From Microbulbifer hainanensis (lineage in GTDB: Bacteria > Pseudomonadota > Gammaproteobacteria > Pseudomonadales > Cellvibrionaceae), in contig NZ_JACZCR010000039.1 of NCBI RefSeq assembly GCF_014904735.1, forward strand, positions 1 to 64,000: a DNA stretch of 64,000 bases. Direction: 5' to 3'. This document shows positions 9,661-17,658 of this stretch, piece by piece; within the stretch, counting starts at the first letter, position 1, and every line of letters begins with the position of its first letter. Under the pieces are notes generated by a model that had not been told where the DNA came from, searched no databases, and worked only from the letters and a program-made list of their open reading frames with translations. The translations under genes and the position numbers were made by a program.

Positions 9661-11880
9661 TTAATGGTTGTCCGGATGGGTTTCTCCAAATGAGCGCGGT
9701 GGTCCGATCAGGGGCGTTTTTACCGGCTTGGCAGCGCCGGGAATAATTACAAAGGAATTGCCTCCCGGATTAACGCTGTAATACAGCGGGCCGTCCTTGC
9801 GCCAGTTATTGAGTAGCCAGATATTGCCAGAAGGGTCTATGGCGCCGCCGGTAACCCGTTCCAGTGCATCGCTGGTATAGCCGGTATCCGGTGAAATCGG
9901 GTCGCCCAGCTGTAAGCCATGAGGACATCTACCGGCACCGCAGAAGCGGGATATCCCGGTTTCCGGCCAGACCTGGTTTTCATTTGCATCTTCCATTGGA
10001 GCGCGGCCGAAATTGAATACCCAAAGGGTGTCGTCGCCGTCGATGGCATTACCCCATGGAATTGTCAGCCCTCCGGTTTTTTGGAATTGTCGGGGCGTAG
10101 CGCCGTTTGCAGGGTAGAAAACAATTGATGGGTTCTCTGCACCCTGTGAACTCAGACCATCGATACAGACAATGTTGACCGTGTCCGAACTGGAAACCCA
10201 CATGTTGCCCTGGCTGTCGCCAGAAATTCCCATCGGCCAGGAAAGGGATACATCGCTGCTGTCGACTGTCTCGACCGTACCGTCAAAAGACACTATGTAG
10301 ATCTCCTGGCCCTTGTTACCGGTGACCCATGCACGGCCATAGGGATCAATTGCGATGGCGAACGGCTTCAGAAGTGGGGAGTCTGAATCTGGTTCGGTGC
10401 CACCGCCGGGTAACGGGATATTGCGGGCGAGTGCCGGATTGCCCCGGGGGATAATCGTCACGCTATCGTTGCCGCAATTGGCGATCCAGATATTGCCCTT
10501 TTTGTCAGAAACGGTTCCTTGGGGCCATGAAATCTTTCCCTGGGTAAAACCGCGGAAGGGGGACAACGGAATCCCGCTCGGGTGGAACAGTGAGACGCTG
10601 TTGTGTGTTGCGGGGATTTTCTTTCTCGGATCCGGCGGGACAGTGCCGTCGGCACATCCCTCGGCTTCGAAGCCGAAATTTCCGACCCAAATATGGCCGC
10701 GTGGATCTAAGGTAATGCCAAACCCGGCGCCGCTAAGGCCGCCGCCGAAGTAGGGAGATCCGGGATACGTCTCTCCCCAGGGCAGAAATTTCAGCAGCCG
10801 CAAACCGGTACAGGCGGTCTCGTCCGACGCTTCGGGTTCGTAATTGTCGAGAATCCAGGCGGAACCTTTTTTATCGATCGCTACATTGCCGGGGCCATTC
10901 ATCAAGTTGGAGCTGTCCTGTTCGCTGTACTGGCCGCCGGTAAATTTCAGGAATAGCAGCCAGTTGGTCGGGCGTTCCAGAAGAGCTGGCTGATAAATTG
11001 GCGATGCCAGCGAAAGCAGAAATAGAGGATCGTCCACATCGTGCGGATAATTCGGATATGAGGGGTATTTTGTGGCATTGGCCAGCGCCTGGAGTACCGT
11101 CTGTACCGGGGGCTCCCCCTCTGGCGATGTAGCATCGAACAGTGCTAGGCAGTTTCCTGCATCGGCGACACAGGAGGCAACCACATTGGCGAGAGAGTTA
11201 AAGGTTTTTAGTGTCGCGGTATAAGTCCCGTTGGGCTCATTGGCGAGTACTGATGCGAGGTTGCCCGTCAGCGGGTTTGCCATGTTGGCGGCCATTCTGA
11301 CCGCATTCAACAGTCCATAGGTGTTGCCCGCTATGTTCCTTCCGTGAATAAACTGAGCAAACGACGTTGCGGTAGCCACTGTTGTGCGTTCATTGACAGC
11401 GATATGTTTTGGCAGCTTGCGGCCATTGCCGATAGCGCTGGCAAGCATCGCGGGCCCTTTTTCGGCAATGACGAAATATAGGGGTTTTAATCTTCGCGAC
11501 AGTACGTATGGCTGGCGGTACTTTAAGCGAAATTTTCCATACTGGTCGGTGTGGGTGGTTGCGATCGTTTTGCCATGCCGGATATCTCCTGCGTAACTCA
11601 CGTACAACGAAACTCTATATCCTGGCTGTGGGTTGCCGTTACCCTCAATGAGGCCACTTATGTGACGGGGCTTGCCCAGATACGGACCGATATCCCAAGA
11701 ATCCCAGGGGTTGTGAGTATTGAATGATCCCGATTCAGTGCCCGGTACCTGTGGGTGTGTATGATCCGACGGTTGTGCCCCAGCAGGTCTGCCACTTGCA
11801 ATCAGCGCAGTTATGAAGGCGAGTGATAAGAGAAAATGCCAACAAGAATTGGAGAAGGGGGATTTACGCTGATCTTCCAT
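9661..11880 (-). CDS. Secreted NHL/Vgb-like beta-propeller protein
   Basis: Predicted exported protein of 739 residues with no assigned function. A signal peptide is followed by an Ig/carboxypeptidase-regulatory-like segment (about 60-130: HISGLIEGNGNPQPG through TDQYGKFRLKYRQP). A helical stretch comes next, then a long C-terminal region of NHL or virginiamycin-lyase-like blades with repeated DPxGxxWVxN patterns (IDKKGSAWILDN, LDPRGHIWVGN, SDKKGNIWIANCGN, IDPYGRAWVTGN, IDPSGNIWLLNN). These blades form a 6-7-bladed propeller in known families, often on cell surfaces. It stands alone, convergent with oadB. An enzymatic lyase role is possible but no catalytic residues were assigned. Confidence 0.7.
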   Translation of the reverse strand: MEDQRKSPFSNSCWHFLLSLAFITALIASGRPAGAQPSDHTHPQVPGTESGSFNTHNPWDSWDIGPYLGKPRHISGLIEGNGNPQPGYRVSLYVSYAGDIRHGKTIATTHTDQYGKFRLKYRQPYVLSRRLKPLYFVIAEKGPAMLASAIGNGRKLPKHIAVNERTTVATATSFAQFIHGRNIAGNTYGLLNAVRMAANMANPLTGNLASVLANEPNGTYTATLKTFNSLANVVASCVADAGNCLALFDATSPEGEPPVQTVLQALANATKYPSYPNYPHDVDDPLFLLSLASPIYQPALLERPTNWLLFLKFTGGQYSEQDSSNLMNGPGNVAIDKKGSAWILDNYEPEASDETACTGLRLLKFLPWGETYPGSPYFGGGLSGAGFGITLDPRGHIWVGNFGFEAEGCADGTVPPDPRKKIPATHNSVSLFHPSGIPLSPFRGFTQGKISWPQGTVSDKKGNIWIANCGNDSVTIIPRGNPALARNIPLPGGGTEPDSDSPLLKPFAIAIDPYGRAWVTGNKGQEIYIVSFDGTVETVDSSDVSLSWPMGISGDSQGNMWVSSSDTVNIVCIDGLSSQGAENPSIVFYPANGATPRQFQKTGGLTIPWGNAIDGDDTLWVFNFGRAPMEDANENQVWPETGISRFCGAGRCPHGLQLGDPISPDTGYTSDALERVTGGAIDPSGNIWLLNNWRKDGPLYYSVNPGGNSFVIIPGAAKPVKTPLIGPPRSFGETHPDNH

Positions 11881-12054
11881 GAACCTAACTTCCTACATCT
11901 CGGGTTCACGACCGGGAGAGGCCGTATCGAATTCGCGTTAAAAAAGTATGGCATAGGAATGGCTGCCGGAATTCAGACTTCCTCTGCGGGATGGAACTGT
12001 GAAGCAGGATGACGGTGAAACCAGGCGAGGGAGGATGACGTCCGGTATGTCCGC

Positions 12055-12521
12055 TTAATTGTCACGCAGTGATGGCATTGCCTGCAGCCGGGGCCAACGA
12101 AGATAATCCAGTGTCACCAACCCTGCGGACGTGTTGGTTGAAGACACATTATGAACTTGCACCTGACGCATATTCGGCATATGGGCGGGAATATAATTGT
12201 CAAAATTGCGCTGTTGCACGTATCTGTCCCGCAGTGCGATTTCATGAACTAACAGGGTGGAACTGGTAAAACCCACAGCACTCTCAACCTGAGCTGCCGC
12301 CATTGCGCTTTGGGGTTTTGAGCGCGTGGCACCGTTTCGCAGACTTCACTGACAGCGACGCAAGGAACCAGTATGGGCCCCAGGGTGTGTTTGTGGCCGC
12401 AGCCGATAACCACTCTCAACACCATGGCGAAGGGCGTGCCCATGGCTGACGGGCGCAATTCCTGGTGGATCCATCGAATTGGCATTGTGTGGATTGTCGG
12501 TAGCGCGGACCATACGCACAA
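12055..12521 (-). pseudogene. Remnant of a xanthine-dehydrogenase-family molybdopterin subunit (IorB-like C-terminus)
   Basis: On the minus strand, 12303-12057 encodes AQVESAVGFTSSTLL, then RYVQQRNFDNYIPAHMPNMR and VQVHNVSST. This follows the C-terminal pattern of isoquinoline 1-oxidoreductase beta-type subunits (AQ-E-gi-fGLs-aL, then v-Q-NF-dYp--rm-emP-veVhiv-S). Just upstream another frame gives RWIHQELRPSAMG and LGPILVPCVAVSEV, which resemble earlier parts of the same family. The conserved GxGEPGtPP ending is gone and a stop follows. Frames change between pieces, so the gene is broken and truncated. No intact partner subunit is nearby. Family assignment is by motif recognition only. Confidence 0.5.
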
Positions 12522-12707
12522 GCATACTGGTGTTCCACCGCTCCGGAAACGATATGGGCAGAGGTGGGAGAGACATTACTTGCACGGCGTTGGCCAGCCA
12601 CCCGTGACCGATCGGTCTGCTCTCGGCCGTATCCCCGGATAAGCCGTGATATCATAGGCGCGTTTTTTATCTAAAACCGGCGCAATACGGCGTCTGGAGG
12701 AGCAAAT

Positions 12708-13490
12708 ATGTCCTGGTTGGGCGCGGGAATCGGGGCCGGTATCGGCATGATGTTTGGCGGTCCCATTGGCGCGGCGCTGGGTGCGTGGATCGGCAGTTCG
12801 TTTACTTCCGGCCTGCAGCGATTAACCAGTGAGGTGGGCGGCCTGAATCGCGACGGTGCCCAGACGGTATTCATCGTCACGCTGTTCTCAATGCTTGCGA
12901 AAATGGCCAAGGCGGACGGTCAGGTGTCCAAGGCGGAAGTCCAGATGATCGAGGACTTCATGCGCAATAACCTGCGTCTCAGCAGCGAGGACCGCAAGCA
13001 GGCAATCAAGATCTTCGAGAATGCCAAGACCGATGCGTACAGCATTTACGACTATGCACAGCAGTATCAGCAGCTGGTGCGCAATCAGGCTATGCGGGAA
13101 ATGGTCTATCGCCTGCTGTTTGCCGTGGCCTATGCCGATGGGGAACTGCACGCCAGCGAAGAGGAAATCCTGCGCCGCATTCCCAATTTCCTCGGTCTGC
13201 ACGAATCCATTTTCGCGGCCATGCAGGGAGAATTTGACGGACGTGCACCGACCTCTGCGGAAAGTTTGCAACAGCACTACGCGGTACTCGGCTGCACACC
13301 GGATACCAGCGACCGGGAACTGAAACTGGCCTACCGCCGCAAGGCTGCCGAATTCCACCCGGACAAGATCGCGGCAAAAGGGCTGCCAGAAGAGTTCATG
13401 CGCCATGCGGAAGACCAGATGAAGAGTGTTACCGTGGCCTATGACACCATCGTTGATGCGCGCAAGCGCAAAGCTGCGGCCAGCGCTTAA
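12708..13490 (+). CDS. djlA: Membrane-anchored DnaJ-family co-chaperone DjlA
   Basis: Type III J-domain protein, 260 residues, which stimulates DnaK ATPase at the inner membrane. It has an N-terminal glycine-rich membrane segment (about 4-30), a TerB-like helical domain (about 55-165, with KMAKADGQVSKAEVQ and VAYADGELHASEEE repeats), and a C-terminal J domain with HPD at 217-219. The FHPDKIAAKGLPEEF stretch is characteristic of DjlA. The ATG is preceded by GGAGGAG. It runs in the same direction as the bolA-like gene downstream. Confidence 0.92.
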   Translation: MSWLGAGIGAGIGMMFGGPIGAALGAWIGSSFTSGLQRLTSEVGGLNRDGAQTVFIVTLFSMLAKMAKADGQVSKAEVQMIEDFMRNNLRLSSEDRKQAIKIFENAKTDAYSIYDYAQQYQQLVRNQAMREMVYRLLFAVAYADGELHASEEEILRRIPNFLGLHESIFAAMQGEFDGRAPTSAESLQQHYAVLGCTPDTSDRELKLAYRRKAAEFHPDKIAAKGLPEEFMRHAEDQMKSVTVAYDTIVDARKRKAAASA

Positions 13491-13524
13491 TTGCCGCTAG
13501 TCGCGAATATCAAGGTCCAATGAA

Positions 13525-13845
13525 ATGGGGCAATCCATGAGCTTGGCGGAAAAAATTCAGCAGAAACTTACCGATGCCTTTGCGCCGGACTATATCGATG
13601 TTCAGTGCGAGAGCCATATGCACAATGTACCGGCGGGCGCGGAAATGCATTTTCGCGTTGTGCTGGTCACCGGGGCGTTCGAAACACTGCGCAAAGTGCA
13701 GCGGCACCAGAAAGTTTACGCGGCATTGGCCGAGGAAATGGCGGGGCCTGTGCACGCACTGGCACTGCACACTTACAGCCCTGCGGAGTGGGAAGGCCAG
13801 GCGCCGGAGAGTCCGCAGTGTCTCGGCGGCGGTAAAAAATCGTGA
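13525..13845 (+). CDS. bolA: BolA family protein
   Basis: Small BolA-fold protein, 106 residues (102 if translation begins at ATG 13537, which has GGGG 6 nt upstream). BolA proteins pair with monothiol glutaredoxins in iron-sulfur handling, and E. coli BolA also acts as a morphogene regulator. The family core is visible as CESHMHNVPAGAEMHFRVVLVTGAFETLRKVQRHQKVYA, cut here as the HxHNxPxGaExHF, F---l-v-RHr--Y pattern, then HALALHTYSPAEW. The ending ESPQC is common in gammaproteobacterial BolA. It lies 34 bp after djlA. Confidence 0.88.
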   Translation: MGQSMSLAEKIQQKLTDAFAPDYIDVQCESHMHNVPAGAEMHFRVVLVTGAFETLRKVQRHQKVYAALAEEMAGPVHALALHTYSPAEWEGQAPESPQCLGGGKKS

Positions 13846-14238
13846 TCATTTGCGGGTGATAAGCGTGCCGTTTCTGGGCGCGCTTTTTATCCGCCACATC
13901 TCTTTTTTGACCTTTCCTCTAAAACTTCCTTCAAGCACGTGTAGTGTTCTGCGTCATTTAGACGAAATTCGGGCAAACCGATAGTGCTAACCTAGCCGCA
14001 CCGAAATAAAATTCCTTCCCTTAGCGCTTATGCGCAACATTAATCAATTTATTTTGTGTTTGTCGTCGGAGCAATTTCCCGACAAGAAGAAAATCAATGC
14101 GCCTAATATGCAGGAAATTTCTTTTTTGACGCCAAAATTTGGTTAATTTTTCTACAGAGTTGTTTTCGTGTGATTAGACTTTCCAGTGATTGGGCTGATT
14201 GCTGTTTGATCTGCTGAAAAATCAATGGAGTTTTAGCA
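13846..14238 (+). promoter_or_regulatory. Terminator of bolA and leader of the first OmpW gene
   Basis: AAGCGTGC (13861-13868) pairs with GCGCGCTT (13878-13885, one G-T pair) and is followed by TTTTTAT, a plausible bolA terminator. The stretch from 14137 to 14238 is an AT-rich 5' leader nearly duplicated in front of the second OmpW gene. A TTGACG at 14126-14131 could be a -35, but no good -10 is paired with it. No gene is seen. Confidence 0.5.
14137..14238 (+). repeat. Duplicated OmpW leader, copy 1
   Basis: This 102-nt upstream segment matches 15336-15435 over its whole length. Shared blocks include ATTTGG, TTTTTCTACAG, CGTGT, TAGACT, AGTGATTGGG, GTTGCTGTT or GATTGCTGTT, and ATCAA(T/C)GGAGT-TTA just before the start codon. 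Conservation of the untranslated leader suggests shared regulation or a structured 5' UTR. Confidence 0.75.
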
Positions 14239-15057
14239 ATGAAGATGACGCGTATTTTAATCCCCGCAATGGCACCTCTGGCGCTGGCCGTTTCCGGCGT
14301 CGCGTCGGCAGGGCCGTCCGGATATGTTCCTGCGCCGCCACCCCCGCCGCAGCAGAATTTCATGGTTCGTATCGGTGGTTCTTATGTTACACCGAGTTCT
14401 GACACGGTCACGTTTGCCGATGATACGTTTCAGTTTTTTGATGCCTTCCGGGCAAGACTGGACCCTGACGACGAATGGGGCTGGTTCATCAATGGTGAAT
14501 GGAAGCCGACCGATCACTGGGGATTCGAACTGAGCTATACCGATGCTGGTTCCTTCAGAGGCGGTAACCTGAATCCATACGTGGATTATATCAATGATAT
14601 TTATGATTTGAATCTTGATCGTCGATTCCGCGATATCGGTGAATTCGATGTCGAGGTTAGTACTGCATCCTTAAAGTATTATCCGCTGGATCCGAGCTGC
14701 ATGTTCCAGCCCTATGTCGGTGGTGGCGTCAGCTATACCGATTTTAGTGGTGAGAACTTCAGAGGAATCCTACGTCAGGATTTGCGGGACTTGGGCCTGA
14801 GAGGGACCTATGACCTGGGTTATTCCTGGGGATATACCTGGCAGATTGGTGCGGATTTCAACTTCGGCCACGATAGCGCCTGGCTGGTGAATGTTGCGGC
14901 CATCTACGTGCGATCCGAAAGCGATGCGCAGTTTTCTGTCTTTGACAGAGAGCCGCCTCCCGTCGATGTGGAACCCATTTTTGAGTCCTACTCCGGCGAC
15001 TACAACTTCAATCCATGGCTTTTCAACATTGGTGTTGGATATAAGTTCTCTTTCTGA
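14239..15057 (+). CDS. OmpW family outer-membrane protein, paralog 1
   Basis: Small outer-membrane beta-barrel, 272 residues. A signal peptide ends at about Ala24 (VASA/GPSG), followed by a short proline tract. The barrel matches OmpW: a first strand MVRIGGSYVTPSS, WKPTDHWGFELSYTDAGS, the QPYVGGGVSYTDF strand, YSWGYTWQIGADFNFGHDSAWLVN, and a terminal NPWLFNIGVGYKFSF with the C-terminal aromatic needed for outer-membrane insertion. OmpW proteins form narrow hydrophobic channels and often respond to osmotic, iron or redox stress. A paralog of identical length lies directly downstream. The substrate is unknown. Confidence 0.87.
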   Translation: MKMTRILIPAMAPLALAVSGVASAGPSGYVPAPPPPPQQNFMVRIGGSYVTPSSDTVTFADDTFQFFDAFRARLDPDDEWGWFINGEWKPTDHWGFELSYTDAGSFRGGNLNPYVDYINDIYDLNLDRRFRDIGEFDVEVSTASLKYYPLDPSCMFQPYVGGGVSYTDFSGENFRGILRQDLRDLGLRGTYDLGYSWGYTWQIGADFNFGHDSAWLVNVAAIYVRSESDAQFSVFDREPPPVDVEPIFESYSGDYNFNPWLFNIGVGYKFSF

Positions 15058-15075
15058 TCTCTACTGTAGCTATGT

Positions 15076-15104
15076 AAAAAAAGGGCGCTTCGGCGCCCTT
15101 TTTC
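15076..15104 (+). terminator. Intrinsic terminator of OmpW paralog 1
   Basis: AAGGGCGC (15081-15088), TTCG loop, GCGCCCTT (15093-15100), then T residues. The TTCG tetraloop is also used in the terminator of paralog 2. Confidence 0.85.
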
Positions 15105-15169
15105 ATTGCGGAATTATTATGTCTAGCGGTTTGCGATAAGATTTGTCTCAGATGCTTAGGAGGAAATTA

Positions 15170-15268
15170 ATGCCGGAAAATCTTTCAAAAAAAGTATGGA
15201 ATGGCGCGAATGTCTTTTTTGGCGTCTTTTTAGTCAAATCAAAAGAGCGCCTCAAACTTCGAATTTAA
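15170..15268 (+). CDS. Possible 32-residue small protein between the OmpW genes
   Basis: A short frame starts at ATG 15170 behind AGGAGG (15158-15163) with a 6-nt spacer, one of the best ribosome sites in the window. It encodes MPENLSKKVWNGANVFFGVF followed by LVKSKERLKLRI. The middle is hydrophobic (VFFGVFLV) and the end basic, which fits a small membrane-associated peptide. It lies between the OmpW1 terminator and the OmpW2 leader. No family is recognised, and a chance frame in an AT-rich gap is possible. Confidence 0.4.
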   Translation: MPENLSKKVWNGANVFFGVFLVKSKERLKLRI

Positions 15269-15335
15269 TTATGCTGCCGCCATAAAAATAGGGTGTACGC
15301 CAACTTTACGTAAAAGTTCCAACGATCGGGACTTT

Positions 15336-15435
15336 ATTTGGATGTTTTTTCTACAGGCGTTTTTTTCCGTGTCTAGACTGAAAGTGATTGGGTTAGTTGC
15401 TGTTCAATTTGCCGAATATCAACGGAGTATTACCA
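15336..15435 (+). repeat. Duplicated OmpW leader, copy 2
   Basis: The 100 nt immediately upstream of the second OmpW start match 14137-14238 with scattered substitutions and small gaps. The shared order of blocks (TTTTCTACAG, CGTGT, TAGACT, GTGATTGGG, TTGCTGTT, ATCAACGGAGTATTA) shows that the promoter/leader was duplicated with the gene. Confidence 0.75.
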
Positions 15436-16254
15436 ATGAAAATGACGCACATTCTGACACCCTTGGCCCTGGCAGTATCCGCAGTGGCCGCGTCCACGGC
15501 GATGGCCGGACCGTCCGGTTATGCACCGCCGGCCCCTCCACCTAAGCTGTATCACGCGGGTACCGCCGTGGTCCGTTTAGGGGCTGGCTATGTCAATCCG
15601 GATTCTTCTTCTTCCAGTAACCTCAGGTATCCTGATGTTTTTCCCGAGTATTCCGGGCTGAAATACGATCTGGACGACAACACCACCTGGCAGTTTTCTG
15701 CGATGTTCATGCCGATGGATCACTGGTCCATTGAGTTTGGTTATGTGGGTGAGTCCAGCCACGACCTGGAAATTCGCAATCTCGGCGCGCTCGGTCTGCC
15801 GGAAATCCAGGGTAACCGCCGCAATCTTGGCAGCCTGGATTCGTATTCCAGCACGCTGATGGTCAACTGGTTGCCGGTCTGTCCGGAATCCTGGGTACAG
15901 CCGTATATTGGCGTGGGCGCCAATTACACCGGCTTCGACAGCGTGAACGTGCGCGCACCGGTCAACGACCTGTTGTTTGAAGTGGGCGATGCCGTCGGGC
16001 CCGCCCGCGTCAGCGTGGACGATTCCTGGGGCTGGGCGGCGCAGGTCGGGGTCGACGTGCTGTTCGGCCGCGAGAGCAACTGGCTGGTGAATGCAGCGGT
16101 GCAGTACCACGATGTCGAAACGACATCGAGTCTGCGTTACGTTGTCGACGGTGTCACCAATACTGGCGCGCCGCGCCAGTTCGTCAACTCCGTCAGAACC
16201 GATCTGGACGTCGATCCCTGGGTGTATACCCTCGGTATCGGTTACAAGTTCTGA
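15436..16254 (+). CDS. OmpW family outer-membrane protein, paralog 2
   Basis: Outer-membrane barrel, 272 residues, the same length as paralog 1. The ATG at 15436 (MKMTHILTPLALAVS) is preferred over the longer frame from 15397 because it matches the paralog's start and follows the conserved CGGAGTATTACC leader. The signal peptide ends at about Ala24 (TAMA/GPSG). Barrel strands include WSIEFGYVGESS, QPYIGVGANYTGF, DSWGWAAQVGVDVLFGRESNWLVNAAVQYHD (recognised by parts) and the ending DPWVYTLGIGYKF. It resembles enterobacterial OmpW more closely than paralog 1 does. Its GC content is higher than that of paralog 1, so the copies have diverged in composition. Confidence 0.88.
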   Translation: MKMTHILTPLALAVSAVAASTAMAGPSGYAPPAPPPKLYHAGTAVVRLGAGYVNPDSSSSSNLRYPDVFPEYSGLKYDLDDNTTWQFSAMFMPMDHWSIEFGYVGESSHDLEIRNLGALGLPEIQGNRRNLGSLDSYSSTLMVNWLPVCPESWVQPYIGVGANYTGFDSVNVRAPVNDLLFEVGDAVGPARVSVDDSWGWAAQVGVDVLFGRESNWLVNAAVQYHDVETTSSLRYVVDGVTNTGAPRQFVNSVRTDLDVDPWVYTLGIGYKF

Positions 16255-16278
16255 TCTTTCAATTGCCAATCGGCAGGG

Positions 16279-16302
16279 AAAAGGCGCTTCGGCGCCTTTT
16301 TT
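16279..16302 (+). terminator. Intrinsic terminator of OmpW paralog 2
   Basis: AAAAGGCGC (16279-16287), TTCG loop, GCGCCTTTT (16292-16300), then TT. Same architecture as the terminator of paralog 1. Confidence 0.85.
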
Positions 16303-16327
16303 CAATTGATCAATTCGGTGAGTTGAA

Positions 16328-16612
16328 ATGACTTCGCCCATCGTTGCCGGTAACCGGCCGCTATGCGTGCCGTTGGAAGCGGGAAAGAATTATTTTTTCT
16401 GTGTCTGCGGCCGCTCGCAGGCGCAACCGTTCTGCGACGGTTCGCATAAGGGTAGCGGTCTCGAGCCACTGAAATTTTCCGTGTCAGAAACCGCCGATTA
16501 CTGGCTGTGTTGCTGCAAGCACACAGCGACGCGCCCGTTTTGCGATGGACACCACAAGCAGTTTGCCGACAGTGATGTCGGGCAGGAGGGGAGAGACGGG
16601 AGCGATACATGA
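16328..16612 (+). CDS. Double CDGSH-type iron-sulfur protein
   Basis: Small soluble protein, 94 residues, with two CDGSH [2Fe-2S]-binding motifs in tandem: CVCGRSQAQPFCDGSH (about 25-40) and CCCKHTATRPFCDGHH (about 62-77). In the CDGSH/MitoNEET family three cysteines and one histidine hold each cluster, and both motifs keep all four ligands. Bacterial tandem-CDGSH proteins are thought to act in iron-sulfur or redox homeostasis. It follows the OmpW2 terminator on its own and converges on the GH43 gene. Confidence 0.85.
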   Translation: MTSPIVAGNRPLCVPLEAGKNYFFCVCGRSQAQPFCDGSHKGSGLEPLKFSVSETADYWLCCCKHTATRPFCDGHHKQFADSDVGQEGRDGSDT

Positions 16613-16648
16613 TCGCTCCCTGCAGTGCGAGTTGATGCGTGGCAGCGC

Positions 16649-17602
16649 TCAGGGTTCCGCGGGATTGCCGAATACCGGCATGCCGTCTTCAGACCACTCG
16701 AACGCCTTGATATAGGTATGGCGGTTGGGATCCCATAGCGGGTCGCCTTCGATTTCGGTGTAGGTGCGCGCGTGGTAGACGAGGATATCCTGCTGGCCGT
16801 CTTCCGACACGGTGAAGCTGTTGTGGCCGGGACCGTAGATGCCGCGCTCGTAGCAGCTCTGGAAAACCGGTACCGGTGACTTGGTCCAGCTTGCCGGGTC
16901 CATCAGGTCCGCGTTCTCGTCTGCGTACAACAGACCCATGCAGTAGTTGTGGTTGGTGGCACTGGCGGAGTAGGCGATAAACACGCGGCCGTGGCGCGCG
17001 ATTACCGCGGGCCCTTCATTGACGGCAAAGCCGATGGTTTCCCAGTCGTACTCCGGCACTGTCAGGCAGACGGGCTCACCGGAAATTCGGGTAGGGCTTT
17101 CCAGCGGCGCTATATACAGGTTTGAATTACCGGGAATCCCAGGTCCTTTCTGTGCCCAGAGATAGTAACGCTGCCCGCGGTGTTCGAAGCTGGTGGCATC
17201 CAGGCAGAAGGTATCGATTCCGGAATCCACTTGTTCCAATAGCCATTCGCCTTCGAGCGGGTTGGCAGCGGTGGTAGTCAGTGCATACATGCGGTGCTGG
17301 AATAGATCGTCTTTGATTTCCCGCGACGGTGCCGCAGCAAAATAGATGGCCCAGGTGCCGTCGATATAGTGAATTTCCGGCGCCCAGATCAGGTCGGAAT
17401 AGGGACCATTGTCCGGCTTGCGCCAGACAGTTACCGGATCGGCGTCGGCGAGTCCCGCGAGAGTCTTCGAGCGGCGCAGTTCCAGACGGTCGTATTCGGG
17501 TACCGAAGCGATGAAATAGTAGTGGCCGTCACTGTGGTGGTAGATATAGGGGTCAGCGCGCTGCTCGATCAGCGGTTTCAGGATAGGAGTGGATTCGCTC
17601 AC
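16649..17602 (-). CDS. Cytoplasmic GH43 family arabinofuranosidase-type hydrolase
   Basis: Five-bladed propeller glycoside hydrolase of family 43, 317 residues, with no signal peptide, so predicted cytoplasmic. The catalytic pattern is visible: base Asp in RADPYIYHHSDGHYYFIASV, the pKa-modulating Asp in CLDATSF, and the acid Glu in NEGPAVI. It is a close relative of the exported GH43 at 42000 (shared ADP-YYFIA-VPEYDR-ELRRS and HNYCMGLLYAD/HYAMGLLWAD patterns). It follows the GPH symporter by 56 bp on the same strand, which suggests hydrolysis of imported arabino- or xylo-oligosaccharides. Substrate is inferred from context. Confidence 0.87.
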   Translation of the reverse strand: MSESTPILKPLIEQRADPYIYHHSDGHYYFIASVPEYDRLELRRSKTLAGLADADPVTVWRKPDNGPYSDLIWAPEIHYIDGTWAIYFAAAPSREIKDDLFQHRMYALTTTAANPLEGEWLLEQVDSGIDTFCLDATSFEHRGQRYYLWAQKGPGIPGNSNLYIAPLESPTRISGEPVCLTVPEYDWETIGFAVNEGPAVIARHGRVFIAYSASATNHNYCMGLLYADENADLMDPASWTKSPVPVFQSCYERGIYGPGHNSFTVSEDGQQDILVYHARTYTEIEGDPLWDPNRHTYIKAFEWSEDGMPVFGNPAEP

Positions 17603-17658
17603 TTTGTTCTCCGCAATACATCAGAGTTTGCCCCGCGATTAGCGGGGCGACGAATGAT

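Noticed and set aside
12373-12642. 89-codon plus-strand frame opposite the molybdopterin pseudogene
   Set aside because: It has no family features; the minus strand carries the recognisable residues.
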